Part shown: piece after piece, positions 1 to 7,109 of the stretch
Layout of the letters: each line of letters opens with the position of its first letter
Numbering within the stretch: position 1 is the first letter of the stretch
Assembly: GCA_031404435.1 (NCBI GenBank)
Contig: JANNHO010000214.1
Location: 1 to 16,625 of the forward strand
DNA from: VFMC01 sp031404435
GTDB lineage: Bacteria; Actinomycetota; Acidimicrobiia; Acidimicrobiales; Ilumatobacteraceae
Reading direction: 5' to 3'
Length of the DNA: 16,625 nucleotides
Notes under the pieces: generated by a model
What the model was told of the DNA's origin: nothing
The model's input: the letters and a program-made list of their open reading frames with translations, nothing else
Database searches by the model: none
Made by a program: the position numbers and the translations under genes

Positions 1-1112
1 ATCCGCACGAGCACGCGCTCGTAGATCTCGTTGATCGAGCTCCAGTCGGCGGAGATCTCGGTGGTCCGGTTGACGTTTCGGGTGGTGCGGATCCGCTCGT
101 CCTCGCGGGTGATCTTTTCCGGGCCCCACACCAGATCGTCGAACCACGTGGCGATCAGGTGGCTGTCCACCGGCTGGCATTCCGGATGGTGGGCGACGAT
201 TTCGGCGATGCCCGCGGCGGTCGCCGTGGTGATCCCGGCATTGCCCTCGGCCATGAACAGTAGGACGCAATCATCCGGCGCAGCGAAGTCGGAGAAGTGC
301 AACTGGCCGTCCTCCGGGTCGTACAGGCGGGCAACCGAAGGTGTGTAGCCGGCGACCATCACCTCGCGCAGCGCCGCGAAGCCGGTTGCCATGCTTTTCA
401 GGGTCCAACCGAGGAAGATGTTGTTCTCGGGCATGTACGGGAACAGCTTCACCGTCACCTCGGTGATGAAGCACAGAGCCCCCTCGTTGCCGATCACGAT
501 GTGCCGGATATCGGGGCCGGCGGCGCGGCGCGGCACGTTCTTGATCCGCGACACGTGGCCTCCAGGGAACACCACTTCACAGCCCACGACCATGTCCTCG
601 ATGCCGCCGTACAGGGTCGAGAACTGGCCGATGCTGCGCGTCGCGACCAGGCCACCCATCTGTGCCACGGGTTTCGATTGCGGCGAGTGGCCCGTCGTCA
701 AACCCAACGCCCGAGCGCTGTCTTCGAGCACCTGCAGCGGTACACCGCACTGGGCGGTGGCCTGCATGTTGTACGCGTCGATCTTGATGACCTGGTTCAT
801 CTGCGAACCGTCCAGCACGATCGAGTTCTCGACCGGGGTCTCGAGCCCGCCCTCCGTTGCGGTGCCGCCCGTGCGGGCCACGACGTTGACGCCGTGTTCG
901 TCGGCGAAGGCCAGCACTGCGGCGGCCTCGGCGGTGCTGGCGACCATCACCACCGCAGCCGGCACCGGCATCGTGTACACGCCGAAGATGTTCTGCAGCT
1001 TGCGGAAGTTGTCGATGCTGCGTTCGCGCAGGGTGTGCGGGTCGGTGACAACACGCTCGGTTCCGAGGATCTGCTGGAGGTGTTCGACGATGGCTTCGCG
1101 GGTGAGTGACAT
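1..1112 (-). CDS. ygcU: FAD-linked oxidase, YgcU-like (3' end off window)
   Basis: Reads right to left from ATG at 1112 and runs off the left edge without a stop, giving about 370 residues. The SD-like AAGGA lies about 9 nt upstream. It belongs to the FAD-binding type 4 (VAO/AGPS-like) oxidoreductases, which oxidise alcohols or 2-hydroxy acids. The N-terminal half carries the FAD PP-loop as RTGGTATEGG (residues 80-89), then TGHSPQSKP, GGLVATRSIGQFSTLYG and IGNEGALC, with KNVPRRAAGPDIRH between. These blocks, and the N-terminus MSLTREAIVEHLQ, agree closely with E. coli YgcU as I remember it (about 484 residues), so roughly the last 110 residues are missing. It follows the FGGY kinase by 17 bp, so the genes are almost certainly co-transcribed. 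The family call is secure. The substrate is unknown, and the symbol rests on remembered sequence plus matching neighbours. Confidence 0.9.
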   Translation of the reverse strand, partial: MSLTREAIVEHLQQILGTERVVTDPHTLRERSIDNFRKLQNIFGVYTMPVPAAVVMVASTAEAAAVLAFADEHGVNVVARTGGTATEGGLETPVENSIVLDGSQMNQVIKIDAYNMQATAQCGVPLQVLEDSARALGLTTGHSPQSKPVAQMGGLVATRSIGQFSTLYGGIEDMVVGCEVVFPGGHVSRIKNVPRRAAGPDIRHIVIGNEGALCFITEVTVKLFPYMPENNIFLGWTLKSMATGFAALREVMVAGYTPSVARLYDPEDGQLHFSDFAAPDDCVLLFMAEGNAGITTATAAGIAEIVAHHPECQPVDSHLIATWFDDLVWGPEKITREDERIRTTRNVNRTTEISADWSSINEIYERVLVR

Positions 1113-1129
1113 GGTGAGGGTTCCTTGGT

Positions 1130-2593
1130 TCAGGCGGGTTGCCCAGGCGAGTTGGGTCCGTGGAAGATGGGGTAGGCCCGCTGCAGGAGCGGGTCGGTGG
1201 AGGTGCGGATGTCGTGGTACACGCCCGCGCCCATCCGCCGGTACACAGCGCTGTTGGCCGGGTTCGGGGCGAACGATTCACGTGCCCCGGCCATCGCCAC
1301 TGCAGCGGTCTCGATGTCGGGGTGTACGCCTGTCGCCGCGGCGGCGCACATCGCCGCACCGAGGCTCGCTCCCCCCGTGGTGGTGCAGCGTGAGGCCGGG
1401 ATGGCGAACACATCGGCGAAGATGCCCATGAACAGCGCGCTCGTTGACCCTCCTCCCGACACGACGATCTCGTCGAGGGCGATGCCGATCTCACCGCACA
1501 TCTCGTCGACGTGCTGTTTCATCGTCAGCGCGATCGCTTCGAGGATCGATCGGTACATGTGACCGCGGGTGTGGCGAGCGTCGAAGCCGAGCATCACGCC
1601 TTTCCGGAACGGCTGATCGGTGGGCGCAAGCCAGTCGAGAACGGTCATCAGCCCGTCGCTCCCGGCGGGCACCACTGCTGCCTCACGTTCGAGGTACTCC
1701 TCGCGGGTGAGGCCGAGCGAGATCGCCCGCTCGGCGACCTCCACCCCGAGCACATCAAGGAACCACGTGAGGGTCCACATGCCGCGGCGCACGCCCTTGC
1801 TCTCATACAGGTAACGGTTGGGGATGGATGCGAAGTTGGTCCAGAAGTTGGTCGGCGCTCGGTGGTTCTCCTGACCGTGCACCATCGCTGCGATGTAGGT
1901 ACCAAGCGACACGAGTGCCGTCGACGGGCCGAGCGTGCCGGCACCGAGCATCTCGACGGCCTTGTCGTTCGCAGTCGCGACGACGGGGAGGCCGGCCGGG
2001 ATTCCGGTCGCGCTGGCGGCTTGCGGCGTGATTGTTCCGATCACGTCGCCCGGCATCTGCAGCTCGAACAACATCGCTGGACTGACGCCAAAGGTTTCGT
2101 GCACCGCCGGGTCGTCGCTCCACCGCCAGGCGTCGGCGTCGATCGGCCACTGCAGGGCGATGTTGTTCGCTGCGGTGTCGCGACGCTCGCCGGTGAAGCG
2201 GTGGGCGAGGTACCCCGACGCCGTGGTGGCGTAGGCGACCGCCGGATCAGCGGGCACGTACGGCTGGTAGGCGCGGTCGTCCATCCAACTGATGACCGGT
2301 TCGGTGAGCGATCCGTCGGCGCGCAGGAACGCCTTGCAGCAGCGGATCGGGCACAGGCCGACGCCGACGATGTCACGCGGGTCGCCGGCGAACGCAGCCA
2401 TCGCCTCGCGGCTTGCGGCGGAGATGGAGGTCCACAGGTCGTCACCCGGGTGGACCGCGACTCCGTGGCGAGGACGGTCCATTGGCCGCAGGGCGTGGCG
2501 ACCGCTGGCCACGGCGGTGCCGGCGGCGTCGTAGATCACGACCTTCGCGCTCTGCGTGCCGCAGTCGATGCCGAGGAGGTACGGGCCGTTCAT
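1130..2593 (-). CDS. ygcE: FGGY-family carbohydrate kinase, YgcE-like
   Basis: A full-length FGGY sugar kinase of 487 residues (family usually about 480-520) that phosphorylates a sugar, polyol or sugar acid with ATP. Visible marks are the N-terminal phosphate loop LLGIDCGTQSAK (Asp10), SWMDDRA near residue 105, TANDKAVEMLGAG holding the likely catalytic base Asp210, and the C-terminal ATP-binding VVSGGGSTSALF followed by GGASLGAAMCAA. I chose ATG at 2593 because it puts the GIDCGT strand at the usual distance. An in-frame GTG at 2611, only 3 bp after the dehydrogenase stop, would add MGSIAA. Neither start has a strong SD, so translation may be coupled to the upstream gene. The combination with a YgcW-like dehydrogenase and YgcU-like oxidase points to YgcE rather than a plain xylulokinase. 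The exact substrate cannot be read from sequence. Confidence 0.9.
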   Translation of the reverse strand: MNGPYLLGIDCGTQSAKVVIYDAAGTAVASGRHALRPMDRPRHGVAVHPGDDLWTSISAASREAMAAFAGDPRDIVGVGLCPIRCCKAFLRADGSLTEPVISWMDDRAYQPYVPADPAVAYATTASGYLAHRFTGERRDTAANNIALQWPIDADAWRWSDDPAVHETFGVSPAMLFELQMPGDVIGTITPQAASATGIPAGLPVVATANDKAVEMLGAGTLGPSTALVSLGTYIAAMVHGQENHRAPTNFWTNFASIPNRYLYESKGVRRGMWTLTWFLDVLGVEVAERAISLGLTREEYLEREAAVVPAGSDGLMTVLDWLAPTDQPFRKGVMLGFDARHTRGHMYRSILEAIALTMKQHVDEMCGEIGIALDEIVVSGGGSTSALFMGIFADVFAIPASRCTTTGGASLGAAMCAAAATGVHPDIETAAVAMAGARESFAPNPANSAVYRRMGAGVYHDIRTSTDPLLQRAYPIFHGPNSPGQPA

Positions 2594-2614
2594 CGCCGCG
2601 ATTGATCCCACGCC

Positions 2615-3424
2615 CTAGCGGACGAGGTAGCCGCCGTCGACGGAAAGGATGTGGCCGTTGACGTAGTCGGATGCCTTGCTGGCGAGGAACACGACGGCTC
2701 CCATCAGGTCTGCCGGTTCGCCCCATCGATCGGCGGGGATGTGATCGAGTACACGCCGGCTGCTCTCGGGGCTGCTTCGTGTGTTCGCCGTGATTGCTGT
2801 GGCGTAGTAGCCGGGGGCGATCCCGTTGACTTGAATGTTGTGCTGGGCGAGTTCGTCGCAATACGCCTTGGTGAGCCCGGCGATGCCGTGCTTGGTCGCC
2901 GCGTAGGCCGGGGAGAGGCGCCCGCCGAGGAACGTGAACACCGAACAGATGTTGATGATCTTGCCGCTGCGCTGGGGCACCATCCGCTGCGCAGCCTCAT
3001 AGCTCATCTCGAACGCCGCAGTGAGGTTGACGGCGACCGTTGCGTCCCACTGGGGGCGACCGAAATCGAGCACCTCGGCCAGCGGGCAGATGCCTGCGCT
3101 GTTGACGAGGATGTCGACCGAGCCGAGGCGTTCGACGCACGCATCGACGACCAGTCTGGGTGTGCCGGGTTGGGTGATGTCGGCGTGCATGAACTCGTAA
3201 CGAACCGCCGCTTCCTCGACCATGGCACGAGTGCTCTGCCCGTCGCGGTCGGCACCGCGGCTTGCACCGTGATCGTCGTCGATGATGCTCGGCACGAACA
3301 CGTTGGCACCGCCTGCGGCCAGTGCACGTGTAAATGCCTGTCCGAGGCCGCTGTTGCCACCGGTCACGATCGCGTTCTTGCCTTCGAGCGCGAAGTAATC
3401 CAGTGCGAAGTCCGTGATCGTCAT
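2615..3424 (-). CDS. ygcW: Short-chain dehydrogenase/reductase, YgcW/KduD-like
   Basis: A 269-residue classical SDR, an NAD(P)-dependent oxidoreductase acting on a sugar or sugar-acid hydroxyl or ketone. The cofactor motif TGGNSGLG is at residues 21-28 and NSAGI follows at 108-112. The catalytic set is Asn133, Ser161, Tyr174 and Lys178 (YAATK), with PGYYAT after it. The C-terminus DLMGAVVFLASKASDYVNG..VDGGYLVR is characteristic of the gluconate 5-dehydrogenase/KduD group. From memory it matches E. coli YgcW most closely. About a dozen extra residues (DDHGASRGADRDGQ region, 51-64) lie after the second beta strand. ATG at 3424 is preceded by GAGGGGGA. It is the first gene of the minus-strand operon and faces the dioxygenase gene across a 206-bp divergent region. 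Confidence 0.92.
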   Translation of the reverse strand: MTITDFALDYFALEGKNAIVTGGNSGLGQAFTRALAAGGANVFVPSIIDDDHGASRGADRDGQSTRAMVEEAAVRYEFMHADITQPGTPRLVVDACVERLGSVDILVNSAGICPLAEVLDFGRPQWDATVAVNLTAAFEMSYEAAQRMVPQRSGKIINICSVFTFLGGRLSPAYAATKHGIAGLTKAYCDELAQHNIQVNGIAPGYYATAITANTRSSPESSRRVLDHIPADRWGEPADLMGAVVFLASKASDYVNGHILSVDGGYLVR

Positions 3425-3630
3425 CGGTGCCCATCCCCCTCGTCGTGTCCAGCCCAGACCTTAGTGCGGCTCCCACCAAAGACGGGACACTCGTACCGGA
3501 AATGGCCACCGGATGACGGCCGCACGCGCACGTCGTCGTTGTGTCCGCTACGAAAGCGCTCCGGCTGGAACGATCGCTCATCGAGGCCTCGACTCCGACT
3601 CCGGCCGTTCGTTGAGGTAGAAGAGAATCC
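3425..3630. promoter_or_regulatory. Divergent intergenic region, likely two promoters
   Basis: This 206-bp non-coding stretch lies between the divergently transcribed SDR (minus) and dioxygenase (plus) genes, so it must hold promoters for both or for their operons. I see no convincing -35/-10 pair. A perfect 12-bp palindrome TCGAGGCCTCGA lies at 3581-3592, about 38 bp before the dioxygenase start, and could be a regulator site or chance. No local regulator gene is visible. Confidence 0.4.
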
Positions 3631-4581
3631 ATGTCCCAGTCGATTCCGTTGCTCACCACAGACCAGATGGCCGAGTTCGTGTCGCGCGGGTTCCTCCGTT
3701 TCGACGCAGCAGTACCCGGTGACATCAACGACCAGGCGATGGACGAGCTCCCGATCCTTTTCCGGGCATGGCTCGACGAGTTTCTCGGCAGTCGTCGGCC
3801 CGACGATGCCTCCACCGGCAACGTATCCACCGGCAACGTATCCACCGGCAACAACGTGACGACGCCTCGTTCCGGCACACCGGCTGGCGATGCTTACCCG
3901 CCCGACTCCGCGTTCGGCCGAATGCTGCGCGTCCCCGTGATCGCTGGCGCGATCGCCTCCCTCGTTGGTCCAGATCCCGACGTCGATCATCACTTCGTGC
4001 ATCTCAAGGCCGCTGGCGACATTGGCGCACAAGGTCTGCACTGCGATGCGATCATCGACGCCGGTTCTGCGTTCGATATCCAACTTTTCTGGTTCCCCCA
4101 CGATGTCGCCCCCGGAGCCGGCGGGACGCGCTTCGTGCCCGGCAGCCACCTTCGTCGCGTGAACATGGACGACATTGCCCGGTATCAGCATCTCGCCGGG
4201 GAAGAGTTCTTCGCCGGACCAGCTGGCACGGTGGTGATCTTCCATCACGGCCTGTGGCACGCCGGCGCACCGAACACCAGCACGACTCAACGGGTCATGG
4301 GCAAGGTGCGTCTCAACCCGACGGTGCGTCAGATGCGGCTGTGGGACACCAGCGACCTCGACGCTCGGATGCGCGCCGACGACCACATGTTCGCGCGCAC
4401 CGATGCCACCACCGTGGCGGCGCGGTTGCGCGGCAGCGAACCCTGGTACGAGCCGTCCGTGCATCGACTCGAGACTGTTCAGCGAACGCTGCTGTGGCGG
4501 TACCTCACGGGAGATGCCGGGTTCGACGTCGACTGGTACCTGAGTCGTACCGAGCGCCGGGTCGCACTGGAGCGGGCGTGA
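3631..4581 (+). CDS. Phytanoyl-CoA dioxygenase (PhyH) family oxygenase
   Basis: A 316-residue non-heme Fe(II)/2-oxoglutarate-dependent oxygenase of the PhyH family. Members hydroxylate acyl-CoAs, small acids or natural-product intermediates. The iron ligands are visible as H137-C-D139 (LHCDAIID) and H210 in HHGLWHAG. R221 is the likely 2-oxoglutarate anchor, and GAGGTRFVPGSH (162-173) is the typical turn before the distal strand. ATG at 3631 follows a purine-rich GAGGTAGAAGAGA stretch. An in-frame 15-bp tandem repeat encodes STGNV STGNV STGN (residues 61-74) between the N-terminal helices and the core, probably a flexible surface loop. The stop overlaps the next small gene in a GTGA. It diverges from the ygcWEU-like operon. 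The substrate is not predictable from sequence. Confidence 0.88.
   Translation: MSQSIPLLTTDQMAEFVSRGFLRFDAAVPGDINDQAMDELPILFRAWLDEFLGSRRPDDASTGNVSTGNVSTGNNVTTPRSGTPAGDAYPPDSAFGRMLRVPVIAGAIASLVGPDPDVDHHFVHLKAAGDIGAQGLHCDAIIDAGSAFDIQLFWFPHDVAPGAGGTRFVPGSHLRRVNMDDIARYQHLAGEEFFAGPAGTVVIFHHGLWHAGAPNTSTTQRVMGKVRLNPTVRQMRLWDTSDLDARMRADDHMFARTDATTVAARLRGSEPWYEPSVHRLETVQRTLLWRYLTGDAGFDVDWYLSRTERRVALERA
3811..3855 (+). repeat. 15-bp tandem repeat (about 3 units) inside the PhyH gene
   Basis: Unit TCCACCGGCAACGTA occurs exactly at 3811-3825 and 3826-3840, then degrades from 3841 (TCCACCGGCAACAAC). The length is a multiple of three, so copy-number change keeps the frame. It encodes Ser-Thr-Gly-Asn-Val. 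Confidence 0.95.
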
Positions 4582-4850
4582 GCGTGACGCGTCAGCAAGT
4601 GCTCGTGCTGTGGTTAGCCAGTTCAGCGCTCGACAGCCACACGCTCGGGTGGTCGTTCCACGACGGAACCTCGGGTGTTGGCCCACAGCCGGAGAGCGAC
4701 CCTCCCTACGCCAACGGAGTTGATGCAATCCGTGACGGCTGGCGGTTGCTACAGATGTCACCCCTCATACCGCCACCCGCCGGTCGTGAACGCGAGACGT
4801 CGTTCCTCAAACACGAGTTCGTGTACGAACGGTTGGTCGCGATCGGTTGA
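4578..4850 (+). CDS. Small conserved-looking protein of unknown function, coupled to PhyH
   Basis: A 90-residue reading frame starting with GTG at 4578, whose first bases overlap the dioxygenase stop (GTGA). A second GTG two codons later is an alternative start. The frame keeps strong G/C third positions until its stop at 4850. The protein is soluble, with no signal peptide or membrane segment. Its centre and end are rich in features typical of a small alpha/beta fold: LGWSFHDGTSGVG, YANGVDAIRDGWRLLQMSP, then a charged KHEFVYERLV end. The 'DGW.LL......E.VYERL' layout loosely recalls DUF4177-like small proteins, but I do not recognise the family. The 4-bp overlap suggests translational coupling and a role linked to the dioxygenase. 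Confidence 0.7.
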   Translation: MSVTRQQVLVLWLASSALDSHTLGWSFHDGTSGVGPQPESDPPYANGVDAIRDGWRLLQMSPLIPPPAGRERETSFLKHEFVYERLVAIG

Positions 4851-4930
4851 CGGTGGCGTTGATCCGTCGGGTCGAGCGGGCAACGCACCGTCGGCAGGTC
4901 TACCCTGGGGACTCGGGGCTAGACATGACC

Positions 4931-4937
4931 AAGGAGG
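4931..4937 (+). promoter_or_regulatory. Strong Shine-Dalgarno AAGGAGG
   Basis: A near-perfect anti-16S match 5 nt before ATG 4943. It decides the start of the cysteine hydrolase over the upstream in-frame TTG (4847) and ATG (4925). Confidence 0.8.
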
Positions 4938-4942
4938 CACCC

Positions 4943-5503
4943 ATGACCACGCTCGAGAACCGGCCGAACACCGCGCTGCTCGTCGTCGACGTGCAGCGAG
5001 GCGTCGTCGAGGGAGCGTACGAACGCGACTCGGTCGTCGCCAACGTCGCCACGCTTGTCGACAAGGCGCGCCAGGAACAGATCCCCGTCGTCTGGGTCCA
5101 GCACTCCGACGAGCAGCTCGCGCGGGGCAGCGACAGTTGGCAGATCGTCGCCGAGCTGACGCCGCGCGACACCGAAGCGCGCGTCGACAAGAACTATGGC
5201 GACTCCTTCGAAGACACCACCCTCGAGACCGTGCTGTCGGGTCTCGGAGTCGGGCGGCTCGTTGTCGTCGGTGCCCAGACCGACGCGTGCATCCGCTCGA
5301 CGCTCCACGGCGCGTTCGTCAGGGGATATGACGCAACCCTGGTCAGCGATGCCCACACGACCGAGGACCAGACCGAGTGGGGTGCACCGCCACCGGACCA
5401 GGTCATTGCGCACACGAACCTCTACTGGACCTATCAGACCGCACCGGGGCGCACGGCCGCGACGGTCGAGACCAACGACGCCGACTTCGCCGGCAGCAGC
5501 TGA
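4943..5503 (+). CDS. Isochorismatase-family cysteine hydrolase
   Basis: A 186-residue isochorismatase-fold hydrolase, the usual family length (180-210). Members cleave isochorismate, nicotinamide, N-carbamoylsarcosine, ureidoacrylate or similar amides. The catalytic triad is visible: Asp16 in LLVVDVQRGV, Lys83 in RVDKNYGDSFEDT and Cys116 in VGAQTDACIRST. The expected cis-peptide neighbourhood is VVVGAQTD. The start at 4943 is set by AAGGAGG. It lies 92 bp after the small gene, enough for its own promoter, and ends 154 bp before the toxin-antitoxin start. KNYGDSFEDT..L..LG followed by CIRST..GA..RGYD.TLVSDAHTT places it in the large group of uncharacterised cysteine hydrolases. I would not assign a substrate. 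Confidence 0.9.
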   Translation: MTTLENRPNTALLVVDVQRGVVEGAYERDSVVANVATLVDKARQEQIPVVWVQHSDEQLARGSDSWQIVAELTPRDTEARVDKNYGDSFEDTTLETVLSGLGVGRLVVVGAQTDACIRSTLHGAFVRGYDATLVSDAHTTEDQTEWGAPPPDQVIAHTNLYWTYQTAPGRTAATVETNDADFAGSS

Positions 5504-5523
5504 CGTTGGATCCCGCGGTTCAT

Positions 5524-5556
5524 GTCGAGCCTAATCGGCCACGCCGGCGGCTCGAC
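5524..5556 (+). terminator. Possible terminator hairpin
   Basis: Eight-base arms GTCGAGCC (5524-5531) and GGCTCGAC (5549-5556), with an inner CGGC/GCCG stem (5536-5539 with 5543-5546), begin 21 nt after the hydrolase stop. There is no T-run, so the terminator role is only suggested. Confidence 0.3.
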
Positions 5557-5582
5557 CACGTGCGCTGCCATCAGGTAATGTG

Positions 5583-5616
5583 GTCAGAAGTAGCGCGTTG
5601 ACGCGCTACTTCTGAC
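5583..5616. promoter_or_regulatory. Perfect inverted repeat, candidate operator 1
   Basis: Fifteen-base arms GTCAGAAGTAGCGCG (5583-5597) and their exact complement (5602-5616) flank a 4-nt loop TTGA. The loop forms most of the predicted -35 hexamer of the toxin-antitoxin promoter. No T-run follows, so an operator is more likely than a terminator. The core is AGCGC-N6-GCGCT (5592-5607). Confidence 0.75.
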
Positions 5617-5626
5617 TAGATACACT
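5598..5626 (+). promoter_or_regulatory. Sigma-70-type promoter for the toxin-antitoxin pair
   Basis: TTGACG (5598-5603) and TACACT (5621-5626) are separated by exactly 17 bp. The predicted transcription start is near 5633, giving a leader of about 25 nt before ATG 5658. Both ends of the promoter are embedded in palindromes sharing the same core, which suggests autoregulation by the HTH protein encoded first. Confidence 0.7.
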
Positions 5627-5653
5627 TCCAGCGCATTATCGCGCTAGGAGTGT
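5622..5653. promoter_or_regulatory. Imperfect inverted repeat, candidate operator 2
   Basis: Thirteen-base arms (5622-5634 and 5641-5653) match at 11 of 13 positions around loop ATTATC. The core AGCGC-N6-GCGCT (5630-5645) repeats that of operator 1, with centres 38 bp apart. It covers the -10 element, the predicted start site and the SD AGGAG (5646-5650). Confidence 0.6.
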
Positions 5654-5657
5654 CCTA

Positions 5658-6323
5658 ATGTCGGTGTCCGTCCAAGAAGCAGCAGAGCGACTCGACCTCC
5701 ATCCGGGGCGTGTCCGACGACTGGTCTCCCAAGGTCTGCTCGAAGGCCGAAAAGTCGGCGGTCGGTGGCTTGTCGACGAGTCCGCCATCAGCGAACGCCT
5801 TGACGTCCACGCCCGAGCCGGCCGACCGCTCTCACCGCGCTCCGCGTGGGGCCTGCTGTGGGCAGCCGACGGGCGACAGATGCCGTGGCTTGCCTCCCGA
5901 GAACGATCGCGTGCTCGCCAGCGGATTCGTTCGTGGCCGCTCGACGAGTGGGCGTGGGCGTGTCGCCATCGCGCCGTCGCGTACAAGCTGCGTGCCCACC
6001 CCTCGATGCTGCAACCCCTACTCGACGACCGACGTGTCGTCCGAGGTGGAGCCAGCGTCAGGCACCTGTCGGTCGACCTCATCGCAGTGAGTGACGCAGA
6101 GCTGTATGTACGCCAGGCCGATGCGCCGAACTTGATCGACGAGTATTCACTGATTCGGTCGCAACAGCCGAACGTGGTTGTACGAGTACCGCCAGGTGAT
6201 ATGTGGCTGTTCGACAACGAGGAGGCGCCGTGGCCAGTCGTCGTCGTCGACCTACTCGACGCTCGCGACGACCGCTCGGTGCGCGCCGCCAACGATCTAG
6301 CCCGAAGGATGCGAGCCAGGTGA
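5658..6323 (+). CDS. HTH protein, putative AbiEi-like antitoxin
   Basis: A 221-residue protein with an N-terminal helix-turn-helix of the excisionase/HTH_17 type (residues 3-46: SVQEAAERL..HPGRVRRLVSQGLL.GRKVGGRWLVDESAI). A middle region and a C-terminal part follow, ending PWPVVVVDLLDARDDRSVRAANDLARRM. That tail resembles the '.DLL..GDPR...A' ending seen in AbiEi-like antitoxins, by memory. It would bind DNA and neutralise the nucleotidyltransferase encoded next, with which it shares a GTGA overlap. ATG 5658 has SD AGGAG at 5646-5650. The upstream promoter with two palindromes is the likely target of its own HTH. The antitoxin role is inferred from gene order and partner; the HTH itself is clear. 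Confidence 0.75.
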   Translation: MSVSVQEAAERLDLHPGRVRRLVSQGLLEGRKVGGRWLVDESAISERLDVHARAGRPLSPRSAWGLLWAADGRQMPWLASRERSRARQRIRSWPLDEWAWACRHRAVAYKLRAHPSMLQPLLDDRRVVRGGASVRHLSVDLIAVSDAELYVRQADAPNLIDEYSLIRSQQPNVVVRVPPGDMWLFDNEEAPWPVVVVDLLDARDDRSVRAANDLARRMRAR

Positions 6324-7084
6324 TCCCGATTGTTCCCATCGAGCCGCTGATGCTTCCTCGGCTCGGCCCTCACCACGATGACCTGTGGACGACTCTCTGC
6401 GATCTCGGCGACGCCCACCACGAAGGTTGGGTGGTTGTCGGTGGGCAGATGGTGATGCTTCACGCGCTCCAGGCCGGCCGCGAGCCCGGGCGGGTCAGCC
6501 GGGATCTCGACACCGTGATCGATGCTCGAGTGCGGCCACCGGCCCTGCCAATGTTCCTCGCGACGCTCGCCAAGCTCGGGTTCAAATCGGCCGGAGTGAG
6601 TCCCGACGAAGTTGCCCACCGCTTCGCACGTGGATCCGTTCACGTCGACGTCCTCGGGCCGGACGGACTCGGTGACCGCTCCGACTTGCGCACAACGGGC
6701 ACGGCAACGACCATCCAGGTAGGAGGGGGCACTCAAGCATTGCAGCGAGCCGAACGTGTCCCCGTTCGTCACGGTGACCTCATCGTTCACGTACCGAGAC
6801 CAAACCTGCTCGGCGCCATCGTGATCAAGGCTGCGGCAGTCCATACTGACCCGCACCCCCAACGCCACGTTCGTGATATCGCCTTCCTCTGCTCGATCGC
6901 CGCCGACGCTCGAGCGATACGCGCCGACATGACTCCGAAGGACCTTCAACGGCTGCGGGCGGTGACTGTCCTTGACGATCGAACGGACGGGGCATGGCGG
7001 CTCCTCGACGACCCCGAACTGGGCTACACCGCATTCAGAGTTCTCGTGTCCGCACCCCACGACCGGCCGAGCGAACACCCCTGA
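6320..7084 (+). CDS. Nucleotidyltransferase, AbiEii-like putative toxin
   Basis: A 254-residue nucleotidyltransferase-fold protein starting at GTG 6320, overlapping the HTH stop (GTGA), with AAGGA 10 nt upstream. The polymerase-beta-like signature is visible: VVVGGQMVMLHAL (Gly41-Gly42), then R.SRDLDTVI with the metal-binding pair Asp62/Asp64. A third acid follows at Asp110 (VHVDVLGP), and a helix with Lys170 (GAIVIKAAAV) leads into RHVRDIAFL. This is the layout of AbiEii/MenA-type toxins, which transfer nucleotides to tRNA or other targets and are held in check by the partner protein. All expected acidic residues are present, so it appears intact. Its stop lies 25 bp from the 3' end of tRNA-Cys. 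A housekeeping nucleotidyltransferase is a less likely alternative. Confidence 0.8.
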   Translation: MIPIVPIEPLMLPRLGPHHDDLWTTLCDLGDAHHEGWVVVGGQMVMLHALQAGREPGRVSRDLDTVIDARVRPPALPMFLATLAKLGFKSAGVSPDEVAHRFARGSVHVDVLGPDGLGDRSDLRTTGTATTIQVGGGTQALQRAERVPVRHGDLIVHVPRPNLLGAIVIKAAAVHTDPHPQRHVRDIAFLCSIAADARAIRADMTPKDLQRLRAVTVLDDRTDGAWRLLDDPELGYTAFRVLVSAPHDRPSEHP

Positions 7085-7085
7085 C

Positions 7086-7100
7086 CTGGTGCTACACCAG
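7086..7100. terminator. Short hairpin between convergent genes
   Basis: CTGGTG (7086-7091) and CACCAG (7095-7100) form a perfect 6-bp stem with a 3-nt loop, immediately after the toxin stop and before the tRNA 3' end. It has no T-run. It could act as a weak bidirectional terminator. Confidence 0.3.
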
Positions 7101-7109
7101 ATCGGAGGC

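Noticed and set aside
297..1109. A 270-residue plus-strand open frame opposite the FAD oxidase
   Set aside because: It is His/Arg/Asp-rich with no recognisable motif, and the opposite strand encodes a clear YgcU-like protein with continuous family motifs. It is a high-GC antisense shadow.
3811..3855. CRISPR-like repeats
   Set aside because: The 15-bp units are directly adjacent with no spacers and lie in frame inside a coding gene.
3421..4761. A 446-residue minus-strand frame covering the PhyH gene
   Set aside because: It mirrors the PhyH gene, including its repeat, lacks family motifs and has antisense-type composition.
5583..5616. Rho-independent terminator
   Set aside because: The perfect inverted repeat has no following T-run and contains the -35 of a good promoter, so an operator role fits better.
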